Shown here piece by piece: positions 33,392 to 40,634 of a DNA stretch of 56,121 nucleotides. Source of the stretch: Candidatus Methanomethylophilaceae archaeon (GTDB lineage Archaea > Thermoplasmatota > Thermoplasmata > Methanomassiliicoccales > Methanomethylophilaceae); contig CALUOK010000016.1 in NCBI GenBank assembly GCA_944322255.1, positions 1-56,121 on the forward strand, written 5' to 3'. The position numbers were made by a program, and so were the translations under genes. Numbering within the stretch: the first letter of the stretch is position 1; every line of letters starts with the position of its first letter. The notes under the pieces are model-generated. The model was not told the origin of the DNA. It did not search any database and worked only from the letters and a program-made list of their open reading frames with translations.

Positions 33392-33458
33392 GGGATCGAC
33401 CGCCGATTGCGGTCATCGGTAATCATCTTTCGGTGTCCCGCGGGGTTCGACGGCATCA

Positions 33459-33480
33459 GTGTTATCTTCCAGGATAACAC
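33459..33480 (+). promoter_or_regulatory. Perfect operator palindrome over the TATA box of the LysR-like regulator
   Basis: GTGTTATC (33459-33466), TTCCAG spacer, GATAACAC (33473-33480): a perfect 8-bp inverted repeat. GTTATCTT inside it is about 27 nt before the regulator ATG at 33491 and is the probable TATA element, so binding would block initiation. This geometry suggests negative autoregulation. Confidence 0.7.
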
Positions 33481-33490
33481 TCCCTGCGGC

Positions 33491-34291
33491 ATGGACATCA
33501 CAGTGCGGAACTCCCAGACAATCAACGGGAAGACCGTCACCACCCGCCAGCTGGAGGCGCTCCTGGCGGTGCAGGAGACCGGGAGCCAGACCGCCGCGGC
33601 CAGGAAGCTGGGCATATCGGTGCCGGTCCTGCACAAGTACATCCGCTCCATAGAGGACGCCGCCGGGGAGCCGATCCTGAGGACCACCCCCGCGGGGTCC
33701 GTACTCACCGAGCAGGGGCTGAGGGTCGCGGAGCTCGCCAGGTCCATGGACCACCGCTGCGAGACCGACAGGGGGTTCACGGTGTGCTGCAGCCCCGTGA
33801 CAGAGGACCTGATGATGTCCGTGATCTCGTCGCTGAAGATCCCGGGGGCCAACATAGTCGTGTCCGACGACGAGTACAACATCCGCATGATGAGGGAGGA
33901 CCGCGCGGACCTGGCCATAATCGACGACCCACTGTACCTGTTCGACGCCGAGGAGTTCCAGATGGAGGAGATCGGCTACATGGGGATGGTGTTCGTCGAC
34001 AACGGCCCGTCGTTCATCAGGTACAAGTACGGGGCCCAGAGGGTCGCGTTCATGTTCCTGGACTCTGAGGACAGGGAGTACACCATCGAGTCCGAGACCT
34101 TCTCCCTGCCGGAGCTGCTTGGCTCCAACAAGAGCTTCTTCGTGGACGAGTTCCTGCTGACCAGGAGGAACCTGAGGCTGAAGAGCGCCGTGGACCCGAA
34201 GATGCTCCGCCACGCCATCACGGCCATCTATCGCGAGGAGTCCAAGAACGTGTCCAGGATCGTCAAGGCCCTGATATCCAGGAACCTGTAG
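33491..34291 (+). CDS. LysR/ModE-like transcription regulator with a substrate-binding-type domain
   Basis: 266-residue regulator. The winged HTH occupies about residues 16-75: TTRQLEALLAVQETGSQTAA and KYIRSIEDAAGEPILRTTPAG resemble LysR and ModE N-termini. The remainder (about 95-265) is an alpha/beta domain like the ligand-binding domain of LysR or type-2 periplasmic binding proteins (FTVCCSPVTEDLMMSVISSL, DLAIIDDPLYLF). The ligand is unknown. ATG 33491 is close behind a perfect operator. It ends in TAG, with TGA two codons later (TAG GAT TGA). It is followed by hdrC after 88 bases and is divergent from the hydrogenase maturation protease. Confidence 0.8.
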   Translation: MDITVRNSQTINGKTVTTRQLEALLAVQETGSQTAAARKLGISVPVLHKYIRSIEDAAGEPILRTTPAGSVLTEQGLRVAELARSMDHRCETDRGFTVCCSPVTEDLMMSVISSLKIPGANIVVSDDEYNIRMMREDRADLAIIDDPLYLFDAEEFQMEEIGYMGMVFVDNGPSFIRYKYGAQRVAFMFLDSEDREYTIESETFSLPELLGSNKSFFVDEFLLTRRNLRLKSAVDPKMLRHAITAIYREESKNVSRIVKALISRNL

Positions 34292-34296
34292 GATTG

Positions 34297-34319
34297 AGGA
34301 TTACCCGATAAGGTAACAC
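34297..34319 (+). promoter_or_regulatory. Degenerate copy of the operator upstream of hdrC
   Basis: GGATTACC, CGATAA spacer, GGTAACAC imitates the regulator's palindrome with the same six-base spacer; TTACC/GGTAA is the perfect core. CGATAAGGTAACAC (34306-34319) is identical to 24610-24623. It lies 22 or more bases upstream of the hdrC TATA region (TATTATATAT, 34341-34350), a position more typical of activation than repression. Confidence 0.4.
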
Positions 34320-34379
34320 CTTCTCGCCGATGACTATCCGTATTATATATCAAAAAACGGCTCACAAGGCACGATAACT

Positions 34380-34874
34380 ATGGTTACGCCCAACCCCGAT
34401 TTCGCTAAAGAGATCGCCGCAGCCGGCGGCGAGGAAGTCAAGATGTGCTTCCAGTGCGGAACCTGCACCGCTGGATGCCCCTCCGGAAGGAGGACCTCCT
34501 ACAGGGTCAGGAAACTCATGAGGATGGCCCAGCTCGGAATGAAGGAGGAGATCATCAACAGCGAGGAGCTTTGGGAGTGCAGCACCTGCTACACCTGCGT
34601 GGAGAGGTGCCCCAGGCAGGTCCCCATCGTGGACATCATCATCGCCCTCAGGAACATCGCTGTCGCCGAGGGACACATGTACGACAACCACAAGGGAACC
34701 GCCAAGAACCTGGTCAAGTACGGACACACCGTCCCCGTCAAGGACGACATCACCGCCCTCAGGGAGAAGCTCGGTCTGCCCGCAGTCCCGCCCACAGTCC
34801 TGTCCAACGACAAGGCCAAGGCCGACCTCGACAAGATCCTGGCCGCTACCGGCTTCACCAAGATTACGGAGTGA
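34380..34874 (+). CDS. hdrC: CoB--CoM heterodisulfide reductase subunit C
   Basis: Iron-sulfur subunit of the soluble HdrABC complex, which with MvhADG couples CoM-S-S-CoB reduction to ferredoxin reduction in hydrogenotrophic energy conservation. The 164 residues carry two [4Fe-4S] motifs: C23, C26, C29, C33 (CFQCGTCTAGCP) and C67, C70, C73, C77 (CSTCYTCVERCP). TATTATATAT at 34341-34350 is the TATA box, about 33 nt before the ATG. The codon usage is more strongly biased than its neighbours, as expected for a highly expressed gene. hdrA is not in the window; hdrB follows after five bases. Confidence 0.96.
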   Translation: MVTPNPDFAKEIAAAGGEEVKMCFQCGTCTAGCPSGRRTSYRVRKLMRMAQLGMKEEIINSEELWECSTCYTCVERCPRQVPIVDIIIALRNIAVAEGHMYDNHKGTAKNLVKYGHTVPVKDDITALREKLGLPAVPPTVLSNDKAKADLDKILAATGFTKITE

Positions 34875-34879
34875 TTCTC

Positions 34880-35725
34880 ATGGCAAAATACGCGTTTTTC
34901 CTCGGATGCATCGCACCCCTCAGGTACCCTGGAATCGAGAAGTCCACGAGGGAGGTCTGTGCCGCCCTCGGAGTCGAGCTCGTCGACCTCCAGGATGCTA
35001 GCTGCTGCCCCGCCCCCGGAGTCATCAGGGCGTTCAGCAAGAAGACCTGGCTCGCAGCTGCCGCCAGGAACCTGGCCCTCGCCGAGAAGCAGGGTCTCCC
35101 GATCCTCACCATCTGCAACGGATGCTACGGATCCCTGTTCGACGCCGCCCACGAGCTCGCTCACGACGAGAAGCTCCTGGCCGAGGTCAACGAGGTCCTG
35201 AAGGAGATCGGAATGGAGTACAAGGGAACCACCAAGGTCTACCACTTCGCCGAGGTCCTGTACAGGGAGGTCGGAATCGAGGGAATCAAGGCCAAGATCA
35301 CCAACCCTCTGTCCTACCAGGTCGCTGCCTTCTACGGATGCCACTTCCTGAAGCCCAGCAACATCAAGGGCGTCGACGACCCCGAGGACCCCAAGATCCT
35401 GGACGAGCTGATCGAGGCCACCGGTGCCAAGAGCATGCCCAGGAAGCAGAAGATGCTGTGCTGCGGAGCTGGAGGAGGACTCAAGGCCGCCTTCGGAGAC
35501 GTCGCCAAGAAGTTCACCGAGACCAACCTCGAGAACATGAAGGAGTCCGGAGCCCAGTACATCATCGATGTCTGTCCCTTCTGCCACCTCCAGTTCGACG
35601 GAACCCAGAAGGAGCTCGGATACAGCATCCCCGTCCTGCACCTGTCCCAGCTGTACGGACTGGCCATGGGAATGTCCGCAGACGACCTCGGTCTCTCTGC
35701 TCACATCACCCCCGTGACCCTCTGA
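34880..35725 (+). CDS. hdrB: CoB--CoM heterodisulfide reductase subunit B
   Basis: Catalytic subunit of HdrABC; its two CCG domains bind the noncubane [4Fe-4S] clusters that split the CoM-S-S-CoB disulfide. The 281-residue protein shows the CCG pattern twice: C10, C42-C43 (SCCPAPG) and C79/C82 (CNGC), then YGCHFLK, LCCGAGGG and DVCPFCHLQ. The ATG at 34880 is five bases past the hdrC stop. It ends TGA TAA and is followed by a hairpin. Heterodisulfide reduction is the terminal step of methane formation in the methyl-reducing order proposed here. Confidence 0.96.
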   Translation: MAKYAFFLGCIAPLRYPGIEKSTREVCAALGVELVDLQDASCCPAPGVIRAFSKKTWLAAAARNLALAEKQGLPILTICNGCYGSLFDAAHELAHDEKLLAEVNEVLKEIGMEYKGTTKVYHFAEVLYREVGIEGIKAKITNPLSYQVAAFYGCHFLKPSNIKGVDDPEDPKILDELIEATGAKSMPRKQKMLCCGAGGGLKAAFGDVAKKFTETNLENMKESGAQYIIDVCPFCHLQFDGTQKELGYSIPVLHLSQLYGLAMGMSADDLGLSAHITPVTL

Positions 35726-35739
35726 TAAACCCCAATCCC

Positions 35740-35760
35740 GGGAGGGGGCCCTCCCCTCCC
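35740..35760 (+). terminator. Hairpin terminator after hdrB
   Basis: GGGAGGG (35740-35746) pairs with CCCTCCC (35754-35760) around a short GC-rich loop, 15 bases after the hdrB stop, followed by ATCATTCTCT. Confidence 0.6.
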
Positions 35761-35773
35761 ATCATTCTCTACC

Positions 35774-35797
35774 GGGTTCGAACCCCACTCCCAGCAC
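35774..35797 (+). pseudogene. tRNA 3'-end fragment resembling tRNA-Met
   Basis: GGGTTCGAACCCCACTCCCAGCAC repeats the T-arm and acceptor 3' side of the tRNA-Met at 36905-37013 with only two differences (C for T and A for G). No D-arm, anticodon arm or 5' acceptor strand exists upstream, where the hdrB terminator lies instead. It is therefore a remnant of a duplicated tRNA gene or the att scar of a lost integrated element. Confidence 0.6.
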
Positions 35798-36023
35798 AAC
35801 ACGCCTCTGCGGACGTCTCTCTGGTGTGCGTTCCATTCTAAGAAAATTCAGATTAATTTCAAATATAAGCGGTACTACTCCAATCAGGATAAATCATTCC
35901 TCGTTATGATAAAGAAAAAACATCTGGCTATGTGGATTTTTGAGCATGCTCAGAGAATTTCGATTCTGCATAGCTTTTAATACAATCACCGAATCCCAAC
36001 GGTCAGTTAAAAGGAGTCATATC

Positions 36024-36776
36024 ATGGCACCCGCAAAGAAAGCCAAGGCCGCAGCAGGCCGCAAAGTGAAGGACAAGTGGAAGGCGAAAGAGTGGTACAA
36101 GGTCCACGCCCCCCGCATGTTCAACGAGACCGAGATCGGAGAGACCCCCTCCGCCGACCCCGAGTACGTCATCGGACGTACCGTCGAGGTCACTGTCCAG
36201 GACCTGACCGGGGACTTCTCCAAGATGCACATCAAGCTCAAGTTCAAGGTCACATCCGTCGACGGACACGACGCCAAGACCGCGTTCATCGGCCACGACC
36301 TGACCAGCGACTACGTCAGGAGGCTGACCCGCAGGAGAAAGACCAAGACCGACCACGTCGTCGACGTCGTCACCAAGGACGGCTTCACCTACAGGCTCAA
36401 GACCATGTCCATCGCCGACAGGCGCATCCAGTCCTCCCAGGAGGACGCCATGAGGAGGGTCATCGGAGAGACCCTCGTCACCATCGGACAGGAGAGGACC
36501 CTCTCCGAGATCGTCAAGGACATCGTCTCCGGAGACCTCGCCAAGGAGCTGGCCAGGGCCTGCCGCATCATCATCCCCATCAAGAGGATCGAGATCCGCA
36601 AGTCCGAGGTCCTCGCTGCCGGAGAGGGCGAGCCCGAGTCCATCATGCCCGCCGCCGACGTGCAGCCCGCTGAGGACGAGGCCGCTGAGGAGGCTCCCGT
36701 CGAGGAGGCCCCCGCAGAGGAGCCCGCCGCCGAGGCCGAGCCCGAGGCACCCGCCGAGGAGAAGGCCGAGGAGTGA
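36024..36776 (+). CDS. rps3ae: 30S ribosomal protein S3Ae (eS1)
   Basis: Small-subunit protein eS1, found only in archaea and eukaryotes. The 250 residues begin MAPAKKAKAAAGRKVKDKWK and contain WKAKEWYKVHAPRMFNETEIGETP, the conserved core; RRLTRRRKTKTDHVVDVVTKDG follows. From about residue 200 the protein turns into an acidic Glu/Ala/Pro tail of about 48 residues, a lineage-specific extension. The start at 36024 has AAAGGAG nine bases upstream, so this message has a leader, with TTTTAATAC near 35972 as the likely TATA box. Confidence 0.95.
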   Translation: MAPAKKAKAAAGRKVKDKWKAKEWYKVHAPRMFNETEIGETPSADPEYVIGRTVEVTVQDLTGDFSKMHIKLKFKVTSVDGHDAKTAFIGHDLTSDYVRRLTRRRKTKTDHVVDVVTKDGFTYRLKTMSIADRRIQSSQEDAMRRVIGETLVTIGQERTLSEIVKDIVSGDLAKELARACRIIIPIKRIEIRKSEVLAAGEGEPESIMPAADVQPAEDEAAEEAPVEEAPAEEPAAEAEPEAPAEEKAEE

Positions 36777-36781
36777 TCCCG

Positions 36782-36802
36782 GAGGGCCCCTCGAGGGCCC
36801 TC
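36782..36802 (+). terminator. Hairpin terminator after rps3ae
   Basis: GAGGGCCC (36782-36789) and GGGCCCTC (36795-36802) form a perfect eight-pair stem with a CTCGA loop, starting eight bases after the stop codon. Confidence 0.7.
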
Positions 36803-36904
36803 TCGAAAACATCTTCACATTCACCATTCTCGTGGCACATATCAATCCAGTGTTTCTTTCGACGACGAAACCAATATAAACTAAAAGCCAATCCCCTGCC
36901 TAAG

Positions 36905-37013
36905 GCCGGGGTGGCTCAGCCTGGTGGAGCGTCGGACTCATAGGGTTCTGGTCATATAGACCTCTTCCAGGGAAATCCGAAGGTCATGGGTTCGAACCCC
37001 ATTCCCGGCACCA
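36905..37013 (+). tRNA. Elongator tRNA-Met (CAT) with a 32-nt intron, CCA encoded
   Basis: Acceptor GCCGGGG pairs with TCCCGGC (one G-T pair); the T-arm is CATGGG-TTCGAAC-CCCATT-like. The anticodon stem TCGGA/TCCGA closes the loop CTCATAA, giving anticodon CAT at 36939-36941. The loop is interrupted after position 37 by 36943-36974, the canonical archaeal intron site cut by the bulge-helix-bulge endonuclease. Discriminator A is followed by an encoded CCA (37011-37013). The GCCGGGG start indicates the elongator rather than the initiator. Confidence 0.92.
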
Positions 37014-37073
37014 TCTTCCCAATTCTCCGATGTCTGGCTATTGTCCGTTCCGCGCTCCGTCACGTCCGGGTTC

Positions 37074-37089
37074 GGAACACGCGTGTTCC
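37074..37089. repeat. Perfect 16-bp palindrome upstream of the ArsA-type ATPase
   Basis: GGAACACGCGTGTTCC is its own reverse complement. It lies about 35 nt upstream of the TATA box TTATATA (about 37122-37128) of the gene at 37151, a suitable position for a regulator. It contains GTGTTC, close to but not the same as the GTGTTAC half-site seen elsewhere. Confidence 0.45.
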
Positions 37090-37150
37090 ATCGCATCGTC
37101 ACGATGGCCCACTCCGTCCAGTTATATACCGCGGGAGCCTAGGGAGGCGC

Positions 37151-38323
37151 ATGAGGCTCATCATCTACACCGGCAAGGGCGGGGTCGGCAAGACATCCAC
37201 CTCGGCCGCCACCGCATACAGGCTCTCCGAACTCGGATACAAGACCCTTCTGATGAGCACGGACTCGGCCCATTCCCTGGGCGACTCGCTGGACATGGAC
37301 CTGGGGACCACCATAACGAAGGTGAAGCCCAACCTGGACGCCCTGGAGATCGACATCATCCACGAGATGAAGACCAAGTGGAAGGACATCCAGAACTACG
37401 TCGCCGCGTTCATGCTCTCCCAGGGCATGGGGGAGATCTCCGCCGAGGAGATGGCCATCCTGCCGGGAATGGAGATGATCTCCGCACTGTTCTACGTCAA
37501 CCAGTTCGAGGACGAGGGGAAGTACGACGTCATCGTCATGGACACCGCGCCGACCGGGGAGACGCTGAGGCTCCTGAGCTTCCCGGACGTCACCAACTGG
37601 TACCTGGACAAGGGCTTCGGCATGGTCAAGAGGCTCATGCACATAGCCCGCGCCACCGTCGGCAGGGTCATGGACATGCCGCTCCCGTCCGACGAGGTGC
37701 TGGAGAGCGTAGGGGACATCAAGGACAACATGGACCGTGTGAAGGTCCTCCTGGAGGACCCCAAGAGGACCACGGTGAGGCTGGTCCTCAACCCGGAGAA
37801 GATGGTCATCAGGGAGACCATGCGCGCGTACACCTACCTGTGCCTGTACAACAAGAACGTGGAGACCCTCGTGGTCAACAGGGTCCTCCCGGAGGAGGCC
37901 GGAGAGGGCGGGTTCTTCAAGGAGAAGCTGGAGGAGCAGAAGGAGAACATGGAGCTCATCCACCACTCCTTCGACCCCATGGAGATCAAGTACTGCGAGA
38001 TGATGAGGACGGAGCTCCGCGGTCTGGACAAGCTGAAGCTGATGGCGGACATGATCTACGGCGACGAGGACCCGTACAAGATCTACTCCGACCGCAGCCC
38101 GATGTCGTTCGTCACCGAGGGCGGCGTGGACAAGATCGTCATGAAGATGCCCTTCGTGGACAGCGACAAGGTGGAGCTCTTCCGCCTGGACCAGAGCACG
38201 ATCATGGTCCATGTCGGCAGCCAGAAGCGCAACATCCAGCTTCCCGACGCGCTGGTCCACGCGCAGGTGGTCGGGGCAGATTTCAAGGATGATGAGCTCG
38301 TTATCAAATTCAAGAGGGATTGA
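37151..38323 (+). CDS. ArsA/Get3-type ATPase
   Basis: Archaeal ATPase of the ArsA/Get3 family, 390 aa. The deviant P-loop GKGGVGKT occupies residues 8-15 at the extreme N-terminus, and DTAPTGETLRLLSFP is the conserved switch/A-loop region; STDSAHSLGDSLDMDLG (switch I) is also clear. Archaeal members usually act in tail-anchored protein targeting rather than arsenite efflux; no arsB or arsenic regulator is nearby. The open frame runs upstream through the tRNA-Met region, but the ATG at 37151 is right after TTATATA (27 nt) and GGGAGG. Confidence 0.92.
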   Translation: MRLIIYTGKGGVGKTSTSAATAYRLSELGYKTLLMSTDSAHSLGDSLDMDLGTTITKVKPNLDALEIDIIHEMKTKWKDIQNYVAAFMLSQGMGEISAEEMAILPGMEMISALFYVNQFEDEGKYDVIVMDTAPTGETLRLLSFPDVTNWYLDKGFGMVKRLMHIARATVGRVMDMPLPSDEVLESVGDIKDNMDRVKVLLEDPKRTTVRLVLNPEKMVIRETMRAYTYLCLYNKNVETLVVNRVLPEEAGEGGFFKEKLEEQKENMELIHHSFDPMEIKYCEMMRTELRGLDKLKLMADMIYGDEDPYKIYSDRSPMSFVTEGGVDKIVMKMPFVDSDKVELFRLDQSTIMVHVGSQKRNIQLPDALVHAQVVGADFKDDELVIKFKRD

Positions 38324-38325
38324 CC

Positions 38326-38781
38326 ATGGCAGGGACCGAAGAGGAATTCCAGGAATTCGTCGCCAAGAACAGGGAGCTCATCGAGAAGATCATGGTGCTC
38401 CAGAAGGAGGGTGTCATCGAGGTGGCGTCCGCCGGGAGGGACGCCGTTCACGACGCCGCCCATGCCGCCGATGCGGCCAGGGACAGGGCGGAGGAGTTCG
38501 CCAAGGCCACGTACTCCATGTTCATGGACCCGGAGGTGCAGAAGCATTTCATGGCCATGGGGATGGAGCTCTTCATGGGTCTTTCCGCGATGATGCAGAA
38601 GGCGCCGGTGCCCGACTTCGTCAGGGACGCAGCCAGCAGCACCGAGAGGAACTGGAAGGACAGCGCCTGCAGGGTCAACGACGACTGCGGCAGGTCCAAG
38701 GCCCAGAAGGTGGAGATCAACAAGGACGTCCCCGAAGGTCCCTCCGAGATCAAGGTCACGGACTACACGAAGTCGGAGTGA
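38326..38781 (+). CDS. Hypothetical helical protein, 151 aa
   Basis: No family recognised. Residues 5-70 are predicted largely helical and Ala/Glu-rich (EEFQEFVAKNRELIEKIMVLQ; DAVHDAAHAADAARDRAEEFA), suggesting a coiled coil or amphipathic helix; the middle contains Met-rich MFMDPEVQKHFMAMGMELF. It begins two bases after the ArsA-type gene and ends four bases before AMMECR1, so it probably belongs to their operon and may be a partner or client of the ATPase. A TTG at 38320 is in frame but the ATG at 38326 is preferred. Confidence 0.75.
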   Translation: MAGTEEEFQEFVAKNRELIEKIMVLQKEGVIEVASAGRDAVHDAAHAADAARDRAEEFAKATYSMFMDPEVQKHFMAMGMELFMGLSAMMQKAPVPDFVRDAASSTERNWKDSACRVNDDCGRSKAQKVEINKDVPEGPSEIKVTDYTKSE

Positions 38782-38785
38782 TCCG

Positions 38786-39363
38786 ATGGGCTTCGGGTCG
38801 GAGGCGGTGCGTCTCGCGAGGGCCGCCGTGGAGTCGGAGGTCCTTGGGACCCCTCTGGAGTACGTCCCGGAGGACGGGCGCTTCCTGGACACGTCCGGGG
38901 CGTTCGTCACGCTGAGCACCTTTCCCGATCATGATCTGCGCGGATGCATAGGGTTCCCGATGCCGTACTTCCAGGTCGGCAGGGCCATCGAGGAGGCGGC
39001 CAGGTCCGCCTGCCACGACCCGCGCTTCCCGGACCTGAGGAGGTCCGAGATGGGCTCCGTCACGGTGGAGGTCACCATCCTGACCGTCCCGGAGGAGATC
39101 GAGGCCGACACGCCGGGGGACATCGTCTCGTCCGTCGTGGTCGGACGCGACGGGCTCATAATAGACTATCACGGCAACAGGGGCCTCCTGCTCCCGCAGG
39201 TCCCCGTCGAATGGGGCTGGGACACGGAGGAGTACCTGGCCCATCTGTCCATGAAGGCCGGACTCCCTCCGGACGCATGGACGTACAGAGGAGCGAGGAT
39301 CAGCTCGTTCCGCGGGGAGATTTTCAGGGAGGTGTCCCCCGGAGGGGACATCGTGGAAGGTGA
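38786..39363 (+). CDS. AMMECR1-family protein, stop codon apparently lost by a frameshift
   Basis: AMMECR1 domain protein (component A of the AmmeMemoRadiSam group) of about 191 residues; DLRGCIGFPMPYFQVGRA contains the family motif LRGCIG, and DPRFPDLRRSEMGSVTVEVTIL is typical. Cellular role unestablished. The natural C-terminus is near GEIFREVSPGGDIVEG (39361), but no stop follows in frame; the frame stays open to 39925 inside pyrC. A TGA overlapping the pyrC start (GTGA, 39361-39363) would be reached with one added G, making GAA GGG TGA. The end given here is that restored stop. Confidence 0.8.
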
Positions 39364-40634
39364 GCGATTTGGACATCGAGAAGGTCGTCCAGGGAAGGGC
39401 TTTCATAGACGGGGAGCTGAGGTACGCCGAGATAGGGATCAGCGACGGCAGGATCGTGACGGTCGGGAAGCTGGTGTCCGGAGGCGACGAGAGGATCGAC
39501 GTGGGGACCAGCCGGATAATCCTGCCCGGGTTCATAGACCCCCACGTGCACTTCAGGGACCCGGGCATGACCCACAAGGAGACGTTCGACACCGGGACCA
39601 TGTCCGCCGCGTACGGAGGGGTCACATGCGTCCTGGACATGCCCAACACCAAGCCCCCAGTGACCAGCGTGGACACGGTCATGGAGAAGAAGGCCTCGGT
39701 AAGGGGCAGGGCGAACGTGGACTACGGCCTGTTCGCCGCGGTGACGGCGAACGTCAACGCAGGGATGATCGCCCCGCTGGTCCCGGCGTTCAAGCTCTTC
39801 ATGGGCTCCACCACCGGGAACATACTTCTGGACGACGACGAGGAGATGATCCCCGCCGTCCGCGACGTGCTGGCCACCGGCAAGAGGATGAGCGTCCACG
39901 CCGAGGACGACCACCTCATAGGTAAGGAGACGGAGCGCTGCACCAGGGACCATCTCAGGAACCGTCCCGCCGAGGCGGAGTGGACCGCCATACGCAGGCT
40001 GGCCTCCCATTTCGGGGGCTCCAGGATCAACATATGCCATCTCACAACGTCCGAGGGCCTGGACATGGCCAGGGCCGCCGGCTTCTCCACGGAGGTGACC
40101 ATGCACCACATGATGTTCGAGGTCGACCGCTGTCCCGGCGCCGAGTACAAGGTCAACCCCCCGCTCCGCGACATCGAATGCCGCGACAGGCTGTTCAGGA
40201 GGTTCACGGCCGGGGACATAGACATGATGGGCTCCGACCACGCCCCCCACACGGCCGAGGAGAAGGCCCAGGAGTTCGACGCCGCGCCCGGGGGCATCCC
40301 GGGGGTCGAGACCACGATGCCCATGGTCATGGACATGGTCCGCAGGGACGTCATCCCCATGGCCCAGGCGGTGCGCATGGGGGCCGAGAACCCCGGAAGG
40401 CTGTTCTCCCTCCGCAAGGGCAGGATCGCCGAGGGCTTCGACGCCGACCTGCTGGTGTTCGACATGAGGAACTCCTCGGTCATCGACCCGAAGGCGCTCC
40501 ACAGCAGGTGCGGGCACTCCCCCTACGGGGGCTTCGGCGCCGTGTTCCCCGAAACGGTTATGGTCAGGGGAGAGGTGCAGGTGGAGGACGGGGAGTTCTG
40601 CGGAGAACCCCTCGGGAGGGATGTCTGTGGCTGA
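39360..40634 (+). CDS. pyrC: Dihydroorotase (class I)
   Basis: Cyclises N-carbamoyl-aspartate to dihydroorotate in pyrimidine synthesis. The 424-residue amidohydrolase contains zinc ligands in DPHVHFRDPG, the carboxylatable Lys in PAFKLFMGST, the His residues in SVHAEDDHL and NICHLTTSEG, and the final Asp in MGSDHAPHTAEE. It starts at a GTG (39360) overlapping the TGA that should end AMMECR1. The last bases overlap the YkgJ-type gene by 14 bases. Confidence 0.95.
   Translation: MSDLDIEKVVQGRAFIDGELRYAEIGISDGRIVTVGKLVSGGDERIDVGTSRIILPGFIDPHVHFRDPGMTHKETFDTGTMSAAYGGVTCVLDMPNTKPPVTSVDTVMEKKASVRGRANVDYGLFAAVTANVNAGMIAPLVPAFKLFMGSTTGNILLDDDEEMIPAVRDVLATGKRMSVHAEDDHLIGKETERCTRDHLRNRPAEAEWTAIRRLASHFGGSRINICHLTTSEGLDMARAAGFSTEVTMHHMMFEVDRCPGAEYKVNPPLRDIECRDRLFRRFTAGDIDMMGSDHAPHTAEEKAQEFDAAPGGIPGVETTMPMVMDMVRRDVIPMAQAVRMGAENPGRLFSLRKGRIAEGFDADLLVFDMRNSSVIDPKALHSRCGHSPYGGFGAVFPETVMVRGEVQVEDGEFCGEPLGRDVCG

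Noticed and set aside
35774-35797. A complete tRNA gene
   Set aside because: Only the T-arm and 3' acceptor strand are present; the D and anticodon arms are absent.
37151-38323. Arsenite efflux ATPase (ArsA) function
   Set aside because: The P-loop fold fits ArsA/Get3, but no arsB, arsD or arsR-like gene is near; targeting of tail-anchored proteins is more likely.
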